A stretch of DNA of 64,000 nucleotides from Phycisphaerales bacterium. Its GTDB lineage: Bacteria; Planctomycetota; Phycisphaerae; UBA1845. Below the pieces are notes generated by a model. The model did no database searches. It was not told where the DNA came from and saw only the letters and a program-made list of their open reading frames with translations. Where the stretch lies: NCBI GenBank assembly GCA_020852275.1, contig JADZBE010000022.1:124001-188000 (forward strand), written 5' to 3'. Of the stretch, positions 55,617-63,874 are shown piece after piece (positions within the stretch are counted from its first letter, which is position 1; each line of letters opens with the position of its first letter). Both the position numbers and the translations under genes were made by a program.

Positions 55617-55742
55617 TCACTCGTCACCCCTGCGCAGGCGGGGGTCCAGCTTGCGGCGGGGCTGGATTCCTGCCTGCGCGGGAATGACGAGTCAGGTGTG
55701 CGCGGGAATGACGAGTCAGGTGTGCGCGGGAATGACGGCCGT
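55617..55742 (-). repeat. BIME-like element modules, short and partly inverted copy
   Basis: One GTCACCCCTGCGCAGGCGGG module, the reverse head GGCTGGATTCCTGCCTGCGC, then two extra GCGGGAATGACGAGTCAGGT copies. The conserved centre is missing. Confidence 0.8.
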
Positions 55743-55784
55743 TGCGCTCACGCTGGGCGAACAGAGGTGTCGCCTTCCTGCCGC

Positions 55785-57569
55785 CTACGGTTCGGGCGGA
55801 TGTGTGCCGGCGGATTGCAGAATCTTGGCCGCGCCGACTTCCTCGAACTTGCCGAGGTCCGTCCAGAACGTGCCCTCGCCCGCGAAGATGAGCTTGATGC
55901 TCTGCGGCTGGAAGTTCTCCGCGAAGGTGTACAGGTTGTACGCCCGCGCGGATCCGAACGCATCGACCAGCATCTTGTAGCCCTTCGCCTCGGCCTCCTT
56001 CTTGAACCGCTCCACGTCCGCCGCCGCCTGCCCGAGAATCTCAGTGCGCTTGGCATCCATCTCCGCGACTTGCTGCTGGATAGTGGCCGCTTCGAGGTTT
56101 GCCCTCGCCTGGACCTGCGCCGACTCCTTCTCGCCGTCGGCCTGGATGTCGGCGACCATCAGACGTGTGTCGGCCTGGATGGTCTCGCGGGCGATGTCGA
56201 TCTTCTTTTTCTCTTCCTCGAGGGTGGCCTTGACGATTGCGGCCTCGCGCTGCTTCTCGTTGGTCAATTGCTTCTCGACGGCGAGGAAGCTCTCCTGAAT
56301 GGTCTTCTTGAGGTCCTCCGTCACTTCGCCGCCTCGCTCGTCCGGCGCGTGAACTTCGACCTCGCGGACCAAGGCGAGCAGCACGTCCACGTGCTTCTCG
56401 CCGCAGACGCGCTTCAGCTCCGCGGTCAGCTCGCGCTGGAACTCCTCGCGCCGCGCGCCCTGGATGAAGTCGCGCGCGGCGTAGGTCGCGCCGATGTTGC
56501 GGCAGATCGACCGGAGCTGCGGCGAGATGATCTTGTCCAGCACGCCGTCAATGTTGCCGAACTCGTTAATAATCTGGGCCGCATGAGTGGGATGGATGCC
56601 CCAGATCACCGTCACCCCGATCTTGATGATGTAACCCGTCTCGGATGAAAACGAGATGCGGTTGTTCTCGGCTTCGCTGACTTTCACCTGCGAGTACTCG
56701 TTGTACCCCACTTCGACGGGGATCACGCGCTGGAGCTTGGGGTTGATGAAGTACACGCCGGGCTGAAGGACATTGCGCAGCGTGCCGCGCTCGCCCGGTT
56801 CCGCCAAGGGGCGCGTGATGGACGTCATCGTGTCCGCTTCCACCTTCTTCCGCGGATCGCCCGCCTCGGGAGCGTTCGCATCAGGCGGGTTCGTCGCATC
56901 CTTGCCTGAAGGCGGCGCCGTAATCGCCGGAGGCTGCGTCGCCTGCGGCGCTGTTCCCGTGCTGGACGCCTCGCCCGACACATCTTCACCGAACAGGTTG
57001 GTCACGACGCCGACGAACCCGGCGGGAATCACCACGGCCGGGTGATACTCGACCGAGAAGACCTCGGGATTGAGCCGGTAGGTTCCCGGCGTGAGCACCT
57101 CGCGCCACACGCCTTTCTCGCCGGAAGCGCGATCGACCAGCGTCTGCCCGCCGCGCGGCTCCTTGCCGATCTTGCGGGTCACCACGCCGACCTGGGGATA
57201 CTCGCCTTGGAACTTGAAATCGCCGGCCTTGATGCGCGCGCGCTGGGATTCGTCCAGCGAATGGACCCATTCCCACTTCGCGGGATTGCCCGCCGGAACC
57301 ACGGTGAGCGGCACGAGTGTCCAATCCCAGTCCCAGGGATTGCGAAAGTAGCGGCCCGGTCCCAAAACGTGCTCGCGGAGTCCCTTCTCCCCGGGCTGGG
57401 TGGCGATGCTCACGCCCGGCGGCAGTTCGGTTCCCGTCTTGCGCTTCAGCACGGCGCACGAGTCCGGCGGCACGTAGAACCGGAACTGCGTCCAGTACAC
57501 GGCCGTGACGACCGAAGCGACGATCAGCGCCGCACCCACCACGGATGGAATCAGCTTGCGAAGCGTCAC
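55785..57569 (-). CDS. SPFH/band-7 membrane protein (second of pair)
   Basis: The 594-residue protein has an N-terminal membrane helix (about 8-26). Segments with PGEKG-x-R-E-x-x-L-x-P-G-x-Y-x-x-NP follow (repeated three times), then an SPFH domain at about 290-420 and a long charged coiled coil (EKQLTNEKQREAAIVKATLE ... MDAKRTEILGQAAADVERFK). SPFH proteins form membrane-associated ring or cage assemblies like HflK/HflC. Its GTG start overlaps the stop of the first SPFH gene by four bases (GTGA), so translation is coupled and the two products are likely one complex. Confidence 0.88.
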   Translation of the reverse strand: MTLRKLIPSVVGAALIVASVVTAVYWTQFRFYVPPDSCAVLKRKTGTELPPGVSIATQPGEKGLREHVLGPGRYFRNPWDWDWTLVPLTVVPAGNPAKWEWVHSLDESQRARIKAGDFKFQGEYPQVGVVTRKIGKEPRGGQTLVDRASGEKGVWREVLTPGTYRLNPEVFSVEYHPAVVIPAGFVGVVTNLFGEDVSGEASSTGTAPQATQPPAITAPPSGKDATNPPDANAPEAGDPRKKVEADTMTSITRPLAEPGERGTLRNVLQPGVYFINPKLQRVIPVEVGYNEYSQVKVSEAENNRISFSSETGYIIKIGVTVIWGIHPTHAAQIINEFGNIDGVLDKIISPQLRSICRNIGATYAARDFIQGARREEFQRELTAELKRVCGEKHVDVLLALVREVEVHAPDERGGEVTEDLKKTIQESFLAVEKQLTNEKQREAAIVKATLEEEKKKIDIARETIQADTRLMVADIQADGEKESAQVQARANLEAATIQQQVAEMDAKRTEILGQAAADVERFKKEAEAKGYKMLVDAFGSARAYNLYTFAENFQPQSIKLIFAGEGTFWTDLGKFEEVGAAKILQSAGTHPPEP

Positions 57570-59164
57570 TGCTGCGACCCTCCCTTCGATGCCGTCGGCG
57601 CAGGCGCCGGAAACGCTTGGAATTGCTTGAAGACTTCCGCGAACGGGCCTTCCGTATTGGTCAGGATGCTCTGGATCGCCGGGGCGACCTTTTGAAAGAA
57701 GAACTGCTGGGCATACATATCGCCGTCGCCGAAGGCGCTCACCGCCATCTTGAGAGGTTCCGCGCGGGCCTGGTAGCCGAACAGCACCACGTTCGCCTCC
57801 GCCTCGCCCTTCGCGCGGGTCGCGGCGGCCAGCTTCTCCGCCGCTTCGAGATTGAGCCGCGCCACTTCGAGTTCTCGCTCCGCCTGCGTGATCTGCACGA
57901 CCTTGTCCTGGTCGGCCTTCTTGGTGATGGACACGACGCCGCGCTTCGCGTCGCCGATCTTGCGGTTCTGCTCCTGCCGCTCGCGCTCCTCGACCAGGCG
58001 CGCTTCAGACTTGGCCTCGTCGATCTGGGTGCCGGAGCGCATCATGTCCTGGTCGGCCTGCTCGCGGGCGCTGATGAGCGCGGCGATTTCAGGGGGAAGC
58101 TTGATCTCGGTAATCGCCGCGGCCTTGATGTCCACGCCCTCGCGCCAGCACTGCTTCTTGAGTTCCGTCAGCAGGTGGTCCTGAAACTCGGTGCGCGTCT
58201 TGCCGATGAACTCGCGCGCCCGCAGGCGCGAGCCTTGGATGCGGGAGATGCTGCGCACGTGCGGCAGCACGGCTTTCTTGAGGATGTCCTCCTCGTCGCC
58301 GTATGCCACCGTCACCTCCGCCACCCGGTCCGGGCGAACCGCCCACTCCACGTATCCCAGCAGCTCGATGGGAAAGCTGTCATTCGACGGGAAGTAGATC
58401 GCGTCGTCGCCGATCATGTCGTACTTGTGGCTGCGCAGATCCACGAGGTCGATCCGCTGCAGGTAAGGGTTGTACGGGTGGCGACCGGGCGGCAGCACCT
58501 CGCGCTGCACGCCCTTCTCCCCGGCTTCGACCGTGTACGTGTTCGGCGTGGCCGGATCGCGCCCGCTCAACAGTGTGACCACGCCGCAGTGCCCCTCCGG
58601 AACCAGCCTCATGTCGAACTTCTGCACTTCGTACGCCAGCAGGTTGATGTTGTGGCGTGCCGGCTGAAGCACCTCCGCAACCGGACCGCGCTCGTCCGGC
58701 TCGGTGGCGACGGTTTTGGGGAAGGGCAGCGGCTTGCCGAACTGCCGGATCAGCACGCCCACTTCGTTGGGACCGATGACCGTGGCCTTGATGACGCGCC
58801 GCTCATACCGGTACGGATTGGGGAAATACCGCCCGGCAAGCAGCACCTGAAGTTGAACGCCCGCGGTATCCCGGCGGACGTCCTCCGGAGACTTGCCCGT
58901 CTTGCGCGCGATGGCCTGCACCAGTTCGTCGTAGAGGATCACTTGATCGTCGAAGTCCGGACCCAGGTCGTTGGGCAGCTCGTCGCCACTCTTGTTGATC
59001 AGCACCAGCAGCTCGTCCGAGCCGACATCCACGCGCACGACGGTCCACCACAGCAGCGCGCCGAGGAACACCAGTCCGCCCAGGACCATCACGCCCATGC
59101 CGATGAGGCTCTTGGCCAGCCACCCCATGCCCGGCCGGGGCTTGGGACTTGAAAACTGAGACAT
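57566..59164 (-). CDS. SPFH/band-7 membrane protein (first of pair)
   Basis: The 532-residue protein has a membrane helix at about 17-42 (LIGMGVMVLGGLVFLGALLW). Two segments of the style GEKGVQREVLPPGRHPYNPY follow, then an SPFH domain (about 250-370) and a charged coiled coil rich in Glu/Ala/Lys (ITQAERELEVARLNLEAAEK). It pairs with the next gene like HflK with HflC, though both are longer than those. A zinc-ribbon membrane protein gene lies 63 bp upstream. GGAG lies nine bases before the ATG. Confidence 0.88.
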   Translation of the reverse strand: MSQFSSPKPRPGMGWLAKSLIGMGVMVLGGLVFLGALLWWTVVRVDVGSDELLVLINKSGDELPNDLGPDFDDQVILYDELVQAIARKTGKSPEDVRRDTAGVQLQVLLAGRYFPNPYRYERRVIKATVIGPNEVGVLIRQFGKPLPFPKTVATEPDERGPVAEVLQPARHNINLLAYEVQKFDMRLVPEGHCGVVTLLSGRDPATPNTYTVEAGEKGVQREVLPPGRHPYNPYLQRIDLVDLRSHKYDMIGDDAIYFPSNDSFPIELLGYVEWAVRPDRVAEVTVAYGDEEDILKKAVLPHVRSISRIQGSRLRAREFIGKTRTEFQDHLLTELKKQCWREGVDIKAAAITEIKLPPEIAALISAREQADQDMMRSGTQIDEAKSEARLVEERERQEQNRKIGDAKRGVVSITKKADQDKVVQITQAERELEVARLNLEAAEKLAAATRAKGEAEANVVLFGYQARAEPLKMAVSAFGDGDMYAQQFFFQKVAPAIQSILTNTEGPFAEVFKQFQAFPAPAPTASKGGSQQ

Positions 59165-59227
59165 GCTTGATTCTCCCGTGCAAACGAGATTCAGAATCGG
59201 CGCACCGGGCCTCGCCGCCGGCGAAAC

Positions 59228-59473
59228 TCAGGACTCCGCTTCAAAGGCGTAGCCACAGTGAGCGCAGTACTTCGCGTATCCCGGGCTGAACTGCAGGCAT
59301 CGCGGACAGTTGCGCGACGCCGTGCCCGAGGCCTCCCCCGGCGTCGGCGGCGCCGGCTTCCCCCCGCGGTCCGCGCGATCGCGACGTGCGGAGAGAATCA
59401 CCAGGGCAATGCCGACCACGCCGGCCGCGAGGCATCCGATCATCAGGATTAAAGTCATCGGAGTGGTGAACAT
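59228..59473 (-). CDS. Small membrane protein with zinc ribbon, 81 aa
   Basis: One membrane helix (MTLILMIGCLAAGVVGIALV) is followed by a Pro/Gly linker and a C-terminal zinc ribbon: CPRCLQFSPGYAKYCAHCGY (CxxC-x10-CxxC). This type often sits in operons with membrane proteins of unknown function. It is the first gene of the SPFH operon, 63 bp before the first SPFH gene, and may bind those proteins. The ATG at 59471-59473 has AGGAGG nine bases upstream. Confidence 0.8.
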   Translation of the reverse strand: MFTTPMTLILMIGCLAAGVVGIALVILSARRDRADRGGKPAPPTPGEASGTASRNCPRCLQFSPGYAKYCAHCGYAFEAES

Positions 59474-59810
59474 GACCGTCCCTCCTCCCCGTGGGGACAT
59501 TCTCCTCTTTTTGAATATACGCGATAGGGGACCGATCCTTGGATATAAATCGGCGCGCGGTTTGGAAGGGGGTGAGCCGGGCTCGCCGGAAATCGGCGCT
59601 GACGGGGGGTTTCCTGCTCAGCAACCTTGAGTTGTAGGTGAAAGTCGGCCCGACCGCGGCTCAAAAGCACAGGCGCCGGATGGGCAAGGTGGTGGGTAGC
59701 CCGTCGCTCCGCGACGGGACTCCGCTCCCGCCTGGGCCAAACAGCGATGAAGAAAGGGCTACCATCTGAAGATTCAGTGCTATCCGGATTTGCACCGCTG
59801 CTGACAACCA

Positions 59811-59836
59811 CACGGGTCCGCTGCTGCGGACCCGTG
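59811..59836. repeat. Hairpin repeat family A, copy 5
   Basis: Perfect 11-bp stem with TGCT loop, followed by CCACGCGCC as at 11603. It lies in the 755-bp space between the SPFH operon and the WaaP-like kinase gene. Confidence 0.9.
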
Positions 59837-59915
59837 CCACGCGCCACGAGTCCTTCACTCTGCGTTTCCATTGAGGGCTGAAGCGGTCCGCGATGCGACC
59901 CGGCTTGAGGAGCAA

Positions 59916-60000
59916 CCGAGCAGTCAGAACTTGAGGGACATCCGAGAGTTCAGAATTTGAGGGACAACCGAGAGGTCGGAACATGTCGGACAATCGAGCG
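59916..60000. repeat. 26-bp tandem repeats, resembling IS21-family ends
   Basis: CCGAGAG ... CAGAA ... TTGAGGGACA-type units start at 59916, 59942, 59968 and (partial) 59994, exactly 26 bp apart. On the minus strand they read GATTGTCCGACATGTTCCGA and similar. This recalls the multiple terminal repeats of IS21-family elements. No transposase gene is near, so it would be a remnant. Confidence 0.6.
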
Positions 60001-60001
60001 G

Positions 60002-60066
60002 AAAAAAAGGAGGTGCCTCGCCCGCCAGTGCGTTTCCGCACTGGGCCCCCCGGGAACGAGGCACCT
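60002..60066 (-). terminator. Intrinsic terminator forming most of the small RNA
   Basis: The 10-bp outer stem and GNRA-capped inner stem are followed on the minus strand by seven T (complement of 60002-60008). Confidence 0.75.
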
Positions 60067-60075
60067 TAGGTCCGA
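60002..60075 (-). ncRNA. Candidate small RNA, about 74 nt, ending in an intrinsic terminator
   Basis: On the minus strand a promoter at 60082-60110 would start transcription near 60075. The RNA folds into one composite hairpin: AGGTGCCTCG / CGAGGCACCT (60057-60066 with 60011-60020), an inner CCCG/CGGG stem, and CCAGTGCG-GAAA-CGCACTGG capped by a GNRA tetraloop. It ends in a run of seven T (60002-60008). No frame of useful length is present. It lies between the SPFH operon and the WaaP-like kinase gene. Confidence 0.65.
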
Positions 60076-60081
60076 GGCTCG

Positions 60082-60110
60082 TTTATACCTCATCAGTCCG
60101 CGGAGATCAA
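60082..60110 (-). promoter_or_regulatory. Sigma70-like promoter of the small RNA
   Basis: On the minus strand, TTGATC (60105-60110) and TATAAA (60082-60087) are separated by exactly 17 bp. Confidence 0.7.
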
Positions 60111-60228
60111 GCCCCCCCGATCCGCTTTTTCTTGAGCATTCCCACGGCGAGGCGAGAATGCGGGCAGGCGGCGGTCTTTCGCCGCTCGGCCGTGAAATGC
60201 GCAGGACGCCGTGCGCCAAGGGACGCGG

Positions 60229-61128
60229 ATGAACAGGCTGATGCCGACTCCGGATGAGATCGTTGACGCGATTCAAGCAGAAGACGCCTCCTCCGCGGGA
60301 CGCCTTTGGATCCATCCGCGATTCCGGACCCTCCTCGACCAGGCCGGGTGGAGCCGACCGCAGCGACTGCTCGACCCGACGGTGGGCGGCGAAATGAGCA
60401 AGCCGGGGCTGACGCGGTGGCGGCGGCGGGCGCGCATCGCGCTGGCTGACGATGCCGGACGCGAGGTCGTGTTCTTCCTGAAGCAGTACGTCGCGCCGCC
60501 GCCGCCCGCGCGACGTGCTGCCCTGCGTTTGTGCCCTGATGCAGGAACGCTCGCCGGAGCGGAGTGGTGCTGGATGCAGCGGCTGGCGGCGGACGGCGTG
60601 GGTTGCGCCGAACCGGCCGCACTGGCGGAGCGCCTTGCGGGCGGGGTCGAGCAGGCGAGCGCTCTTCTGATCGCGGCGACGCCGGGCATTTCGCTGGAGC
60701 AGTGGTTCGCGCGGCGGGTTGCAGGCGAGGATGCGCACCGCCGCGACGTCCGCCGCGCCCTCCCCGGGCTGGCAGCGCTGATCGCCCGATTCCACGACCG
60801 AGGCTATGTTCATCGCGACCTTTACGCCTGCCACGTCTTCATCGACGGGGCCGCCGCGCTTCCTGCGTTCCGCCTGATCGACCTCGCCCGCGTGTTCAAG
60901 CCGCGCTGGCTGCGGCAGCGCTGGATCGTCAAGGACCTTGCGGCGCTGCACTATTCCTGCCCCGCAGACCGCGTCACACGGACGGACCGACTGCGATGGC
61001 TGAAGCTCTACCGCGGCGTCCGCAGGCTCGGACCCGTCGAACGGCGCCTGATCCGCCGGATTGAAAGCAAAGCCGCGCGCATCGCCCGCCACGACCGCGG
61101 GCGCGTCCCGCGCGCGCCTGCCTCTTGA
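60229..61128 (+). CDS. WaaP/InaA-family lipopolysaccharide-type kinase
   Basis: The 299-residue protein has the features of the Kdo/WaaP kinase family, which phosphorylate sugars of the lipopolysaccharide core. It has an N-terminal glycine loop (TVGGEMSKPGLTR), a Lys region VVFFLKQYV, the catalytic loop FHDRGYVHRDLYACHVFI with HRD, and the metal-binding FRLIDLARV. A basic C-terminus follows. Its substrate is not known. The ATG at 60229 follows AAGGGA at short spacing. It is a single gene, and a weak terminator follows near 61193. Confidence 0.9.
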   Translation: MNRLMPTPDEIVDAIQAEDASSAGRLWIHPRFRTLLDQAGWSRPQRLLDPTVGGEMSKPGLTRWRRRARIALADDAGREVVFFLKQYVAPPPPARRAALRLCPDAGTLAGAEWCWMQRLAADGVGCAEPAALAERLAGGVEQASALLIAATPGISLEQWFARRVAGEDAHRRDVRRALPGLAALIARFHDRGYVHRDLYACHVFIDGAAALPAFRLIDLARVFKPRWLRQRWIVKDLAALHYSCPADRVTRTDRLRWLKLYRGVRRLGPVERRLIRRIESKAARIARHDRGRVPRAPAS

Positions 61129-61192
61129 GTCGGACCTTGGAGAGTATTCCACAGATTACGCAGATTTCGCAGACTCAGAGAATTCAGCGCCG

Positions 61193-61217
61193 GCGGCGGG
61201 GCGTGGCCGCGGTTTTT
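61193..61217 (+). terminator. Weak possible terminator after the kinase gene
   Basis: GCGGC (61193-61197) and GCCGC (61206-61210) form a 5-bp stem, followed by GG and seven T. Confidence 0.3.
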
Positions 61218-61336
61218 TTCATGCTGCGAAAAGTCGGGCGATGGGACGCGCCTTCGCCGGCTCGCCTTGCACGCATGCCCGCTCGGCGACCTGCGCATTC
61301 ACATCTGTGAAATGTGAGCAATCTACGGCCGGGGGG

Positions 61337-61365
61337 CATGCTCCCGCTGTACTCAGCGTAAGCAT
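61337..61365. repeat. Hairpin repeat family B, copy 3
   Basis: CATGCTCCCGCTG-TACT-CAGCGTAAGCATG, stem of 13 bp with two mismatches, preceded by GGGGGG. Confidence 0.85.
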
Positions 61366-61448
61366 GTTGTCCAGCGCGTAAGCATGTCACGAAGGCAGAC
61401 TGCCATCCTGAGCCTGTCCGCAGGGTCCCTCCATTCTCGCCAGGGTGG

Positions 61449-61477
61449 CATGCTCTCGCTGTACTCAGCGTGAGCAT
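61449..61477. repeat. Hairpin repeat family B, copy 4
   Basis: CATGCTCTCGCTG-TACT-CAGCGTGAGCATG, one mismatch, preceded by AGGGTGG as at 6471. Confidence 0.88.
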
Positions 61478-61718
61478 GCGTCGACGGAGCTTGCCTGCCG
61501 GTCGAGCACGAAGGGACGTGTTGATCGCCGAAGCCGGGGAATGGGGATCACTGAAAGGCCCGGACCCGCGCATTCACCTCTGCGAAATCTGTGCAATCTG
61601 CGGATAGCCTGTCTTCGAAACAGTCAGCGACACTCCTGATTTCGATTTCTCGTATCCCTCAGGCGCCTGTGATGGATGAGGCGGTCTCGTGAAAGACCCT
61701 CGCGCGTCGGCGTTCCGC

Positions 61719-62459
61719 TCAGTGCAGCGAGCGACGCCGTTGCGGAGGAACGAGCGCGGCCGCGGTGGTAGGTTCACGTCCGGCGGCGTGGGCGAGATGG
61801 TAGTCCAGGATGTCAAACGCCCCGACGGCTCCCCCGGCGGCGTCTCCCCCGCGCAGCACGCTGAGCGTCGCCGCCGAGACGACCCGCTTCTCCGCCAGAC
61901 CCGCTTCGCACGAGCGGCAGAGCATCCCGCCCTCCAGCGCCGAAAAGTACGGCAGCGGACCTTCGCTCTCGCACAGCACACATGCGTCGAACCGCGGCAG
62001 AAGCCCCGTCGCAATCAGCAGATTCCTCTGTTGTGCTACGACCTCCGGCAAGGCCGTTTCGTCGCTCGCGTCGGTCAGCCTCATCAGCGTCGCCGTCAGC
62101 GCGTCGTATAGCGCCGGGTGAGGATCGAAATCCTGCGTGAGCATGGCCGTTGTCTCGGCGACATACTCCGCTGCGCGGACGCGGAGGAGACGCTCGCGCA
62201 GACCACTGAACGATCGCGTCTGCTTCCACTCGGCCAGGATGGAGAGCGCTTCGGCCGTGCCGGTGCGCGGGCTGAAGAGGAGGCTGCCTTCTTCGAGCAG
62301 GTCGATGGCCGGGGCGAAGCGCGTCTTGGTCGAGCGCTTCACCCCCTTGGCGATGAGCCGGACGCGCCCGTGATCCCGCGTGAACACCGCCAGCACCTGG
62401 GAGGTTTCCGAAAACTCGATGCGCCGAAGCACGACGGCCGTGTCACGAACGGTTGACAT
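61719..62459 (-). CDS. recO: DNA repair protein RecO
   Basis: RecO works with RecR and RecF to load RecA on single-stranded DNA at gaps. The 246-residue length is normal. An N-terminal OB fold is seen (RDTAVVLRRIEFSETSQVLAVFTRDHGRVRLIAKGVKRS), then a helical domain (about 80-150). A zinc-binding pair follows: CVLC near 158-161 and CRSC near 181-184. The C-terminal tail is short and basic. The ATG is at 62457-62459, with a BIME-like element just upstream. Confidence 0.93.
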   Translation of the reverse strand: MSTVRDTAVVLRRIEFSETSQVLAVFTRDHGRVRLIAKGVKRSTKTRFAPAIDLLEEGSLLFSPRTGTAEALSILAEWKQTRSFSGLRERLLRVRAAEYVAETTAMLTQDFDPHPALYDALTATLMRLTDASDETALPEVVAQQRNLLIATGLLPRFDACVLCESEGPLPYFSALEGGMLCRSCEAGLAEKRVVSAATLSVLRGGDAAGGAVGAFDILDYHLAHAAGREPTTAAALVPPQRRRSLH

Positions 62460-62520
62460 GCCCGCATCGTGCCACGCAAATCCGACGGATCAAGTCCGCG
62501 GCGGAAAGTCCGGCGCCGCG

Positions 62521-62655
62521 CGTCATTCCCGCGAAGGCGGGAATCCAGCCGTTGGTTTGCGAGGCGACACGATCCGGCTGTTTTCCCGGGTATCCTGGGC
62601 CCCCGCCTGCTCGGGCGTGGTGGGTCCGACGGCTCGTATCGAGTTTCAGCACGGC
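62521..62655 (+). repeat. BIME-like dispersed element, full copy
   Basis: Head CGTCATTCCCGCGAAGGCGG, the centre ACACGATCCGGCTGTTTTCC, second module CCCCCGCCTGCTCGGGCGTG, tail GAGTTTCAGCACGG. It lies between FemAB (stop at 62714) and recO (start at 62459). Confidence 0.9.
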
Positions 62656-62713
62656 CTGCGGGGCGCCCGGTTCGGGCGGCATGATTCCCCGGCGCCCGGC
62701 GCACCCGCGCTTG

Positions 62714-63874
62714 TCAGCCCGGCAAGTACCGCGTCAATCGCGCGCCCAGCGCCGTCGTCGCCCACAGCGGCAGGTGCGGCCAGAGGCGGCGCGCGAGGCG
62801 GATGCGCGGGTTGGACGGCGTGAGATTCGGTCCCTCCTCGCCGGCGGGCGACCAGCGCTGATACGCGAGCGGCGCCGGCTCAAACCCGAAGAACCGCTTG
62901 AAGTCCGCGCTGCCCGCGTTGTCGCGCCTCGAGCGCCCGAAGTCGAACACGCGCAACCCGCGCTGCACGGCCCACTCCATCAGATCGTAGTACACATAGT
63001 GTGCCGCGCCGCAGCGCCGCGCCGCGTCGGTGGCGCCGTAGAAATACGGCATGACGCGATCGCGGAAGGTGAAGCTCACCAAGCCGGCCACCGGACAACC
63101 GTTCCAATGCACCAGCGAAACGCGATGGTGCCCCGGCGTCTCTTCCAGCAAAGCCTCAAGGAACCGCAGCGGATAGCTGAGCGATCCGAGCCGGCGCATG
63201 TTCATGCAGTACAGCCGCCACGCCGTGGACAGGTGCTCATCCGCGCTGACCGCTTCGAGCCGATGACGATCGCGCGCCTGACGCACCACGGCGCGGGCCT
63301 TGCGCGGAATCCCTTCAAGGACGTCCTCCACGCGATCGGGCAGCGGTCTGCTGAAGCCGACGTAGCGGCCCACGCACGGCAGCCGGGCGGAAGCGGCCAC
63401 TGACGAGCGCAGGTCGATCGCGCGAACGCGAAGGATTTCGCCGAGCCGAATCGCCTCGTCGATCATCGCGTCCGCCGTCGCCGGGTCGTCCGCCAGCACG
63501 CCGCCGCCGACGCCATAGGGCACGCTCACCAGCATCGAGCCGAGCAGCGGCGCGCGCACGTGATACATCGGAAGCAGGCCGGTCACGCGGTCGCCGCGGA
63601 TAGCGTGAATGTCGTACGCCTCATGCGGAAAACAGCGCGCCACGGCGCGCTGCCAAGCTCGCGTATGGAAGATCGTTCCCAGTGGGTGGGACGCGACGTG
63701 AGCGTCCCACGCGGCGTCGTCGCAGCCGCGAAGCGCGATCCGCGCGTCGGGGTGATCGTCCTCCATTCGCGCGGTGGCCGACCTCGTCCGCACGGCCGAG
63801 TCGAGCGCCGCGCCGACGCCCGGCATCGCGCCCGATGTTGAAGCCGTTGCAGGTTCCAGCAGCGTGGTCGTCAT
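62714..63874 (-). CDS. FemAB/GNAT-like protein (exosortase-system-associated type)
   Basis: The 386-residue protein matches the FemAB-like, double-GNAT fold. Segments include SHPLGTIFHTRAWQRAVARC, LPMYHVRAPLLGSMLVSVPY, RKARAVVRQARDR and FGRSRRDNAGSADFKRFFGF. These are typical of the FemAB proteins found beside exosortase and polysaccharide export genes. Such proteins are thought to modify cell-envelope polymers. The ATG at 63872-63874 overlaps the stop of an upstream frame (ATGA), and AGGAG lies about 12 bases upstream. Confidence 0.87.
   Translation of the reverse strand: MTTTLLEPATASTSGAMPGVGAALDSAVRTRSATARMEDDHPDARIALRGCDDAAWDAHVASHPLGTIFHTRAWQRAVARCFPHEAYDIHAIRGDRVTGLLPMYHVRAPLLGSMLVSVPYGVGGGVLADDPATADAMIDEAIRLGEILRVRAIDLRSSVAASARLPCVGRYVGFSRPLPDRVEDVLEGIPRKARAVVRQARDRHRLEAVSADEHLSTAWRLYCMNMRRLGSLSYPLRFLEALLEETPGHHRVSLVHWNGCPVAGLVSFTFRDRVMPYFYGATDAARRCGAAHYVYYDLMEWAVQRGLRVFDFGRSRRDNAGSADFKRFFGFEPAPLAYQRWSPAGEEGPNLTPSNPRIRLARRLWPHLPLWATTALGARLTRYLPG

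Larger units (their letters stand above)
61129..61718. other. Repeat-rich intergenic region between convergent genes
   Basis: No gene. It contains CAGATTACGCAGATTTCGCA (near 61151) and its inverted relative CTCTGCGAAATCTGTGCAAT (near 61580), which may pair at long range. Two family B hairpins are at 61337 and 61449. Confidence 0.7.
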
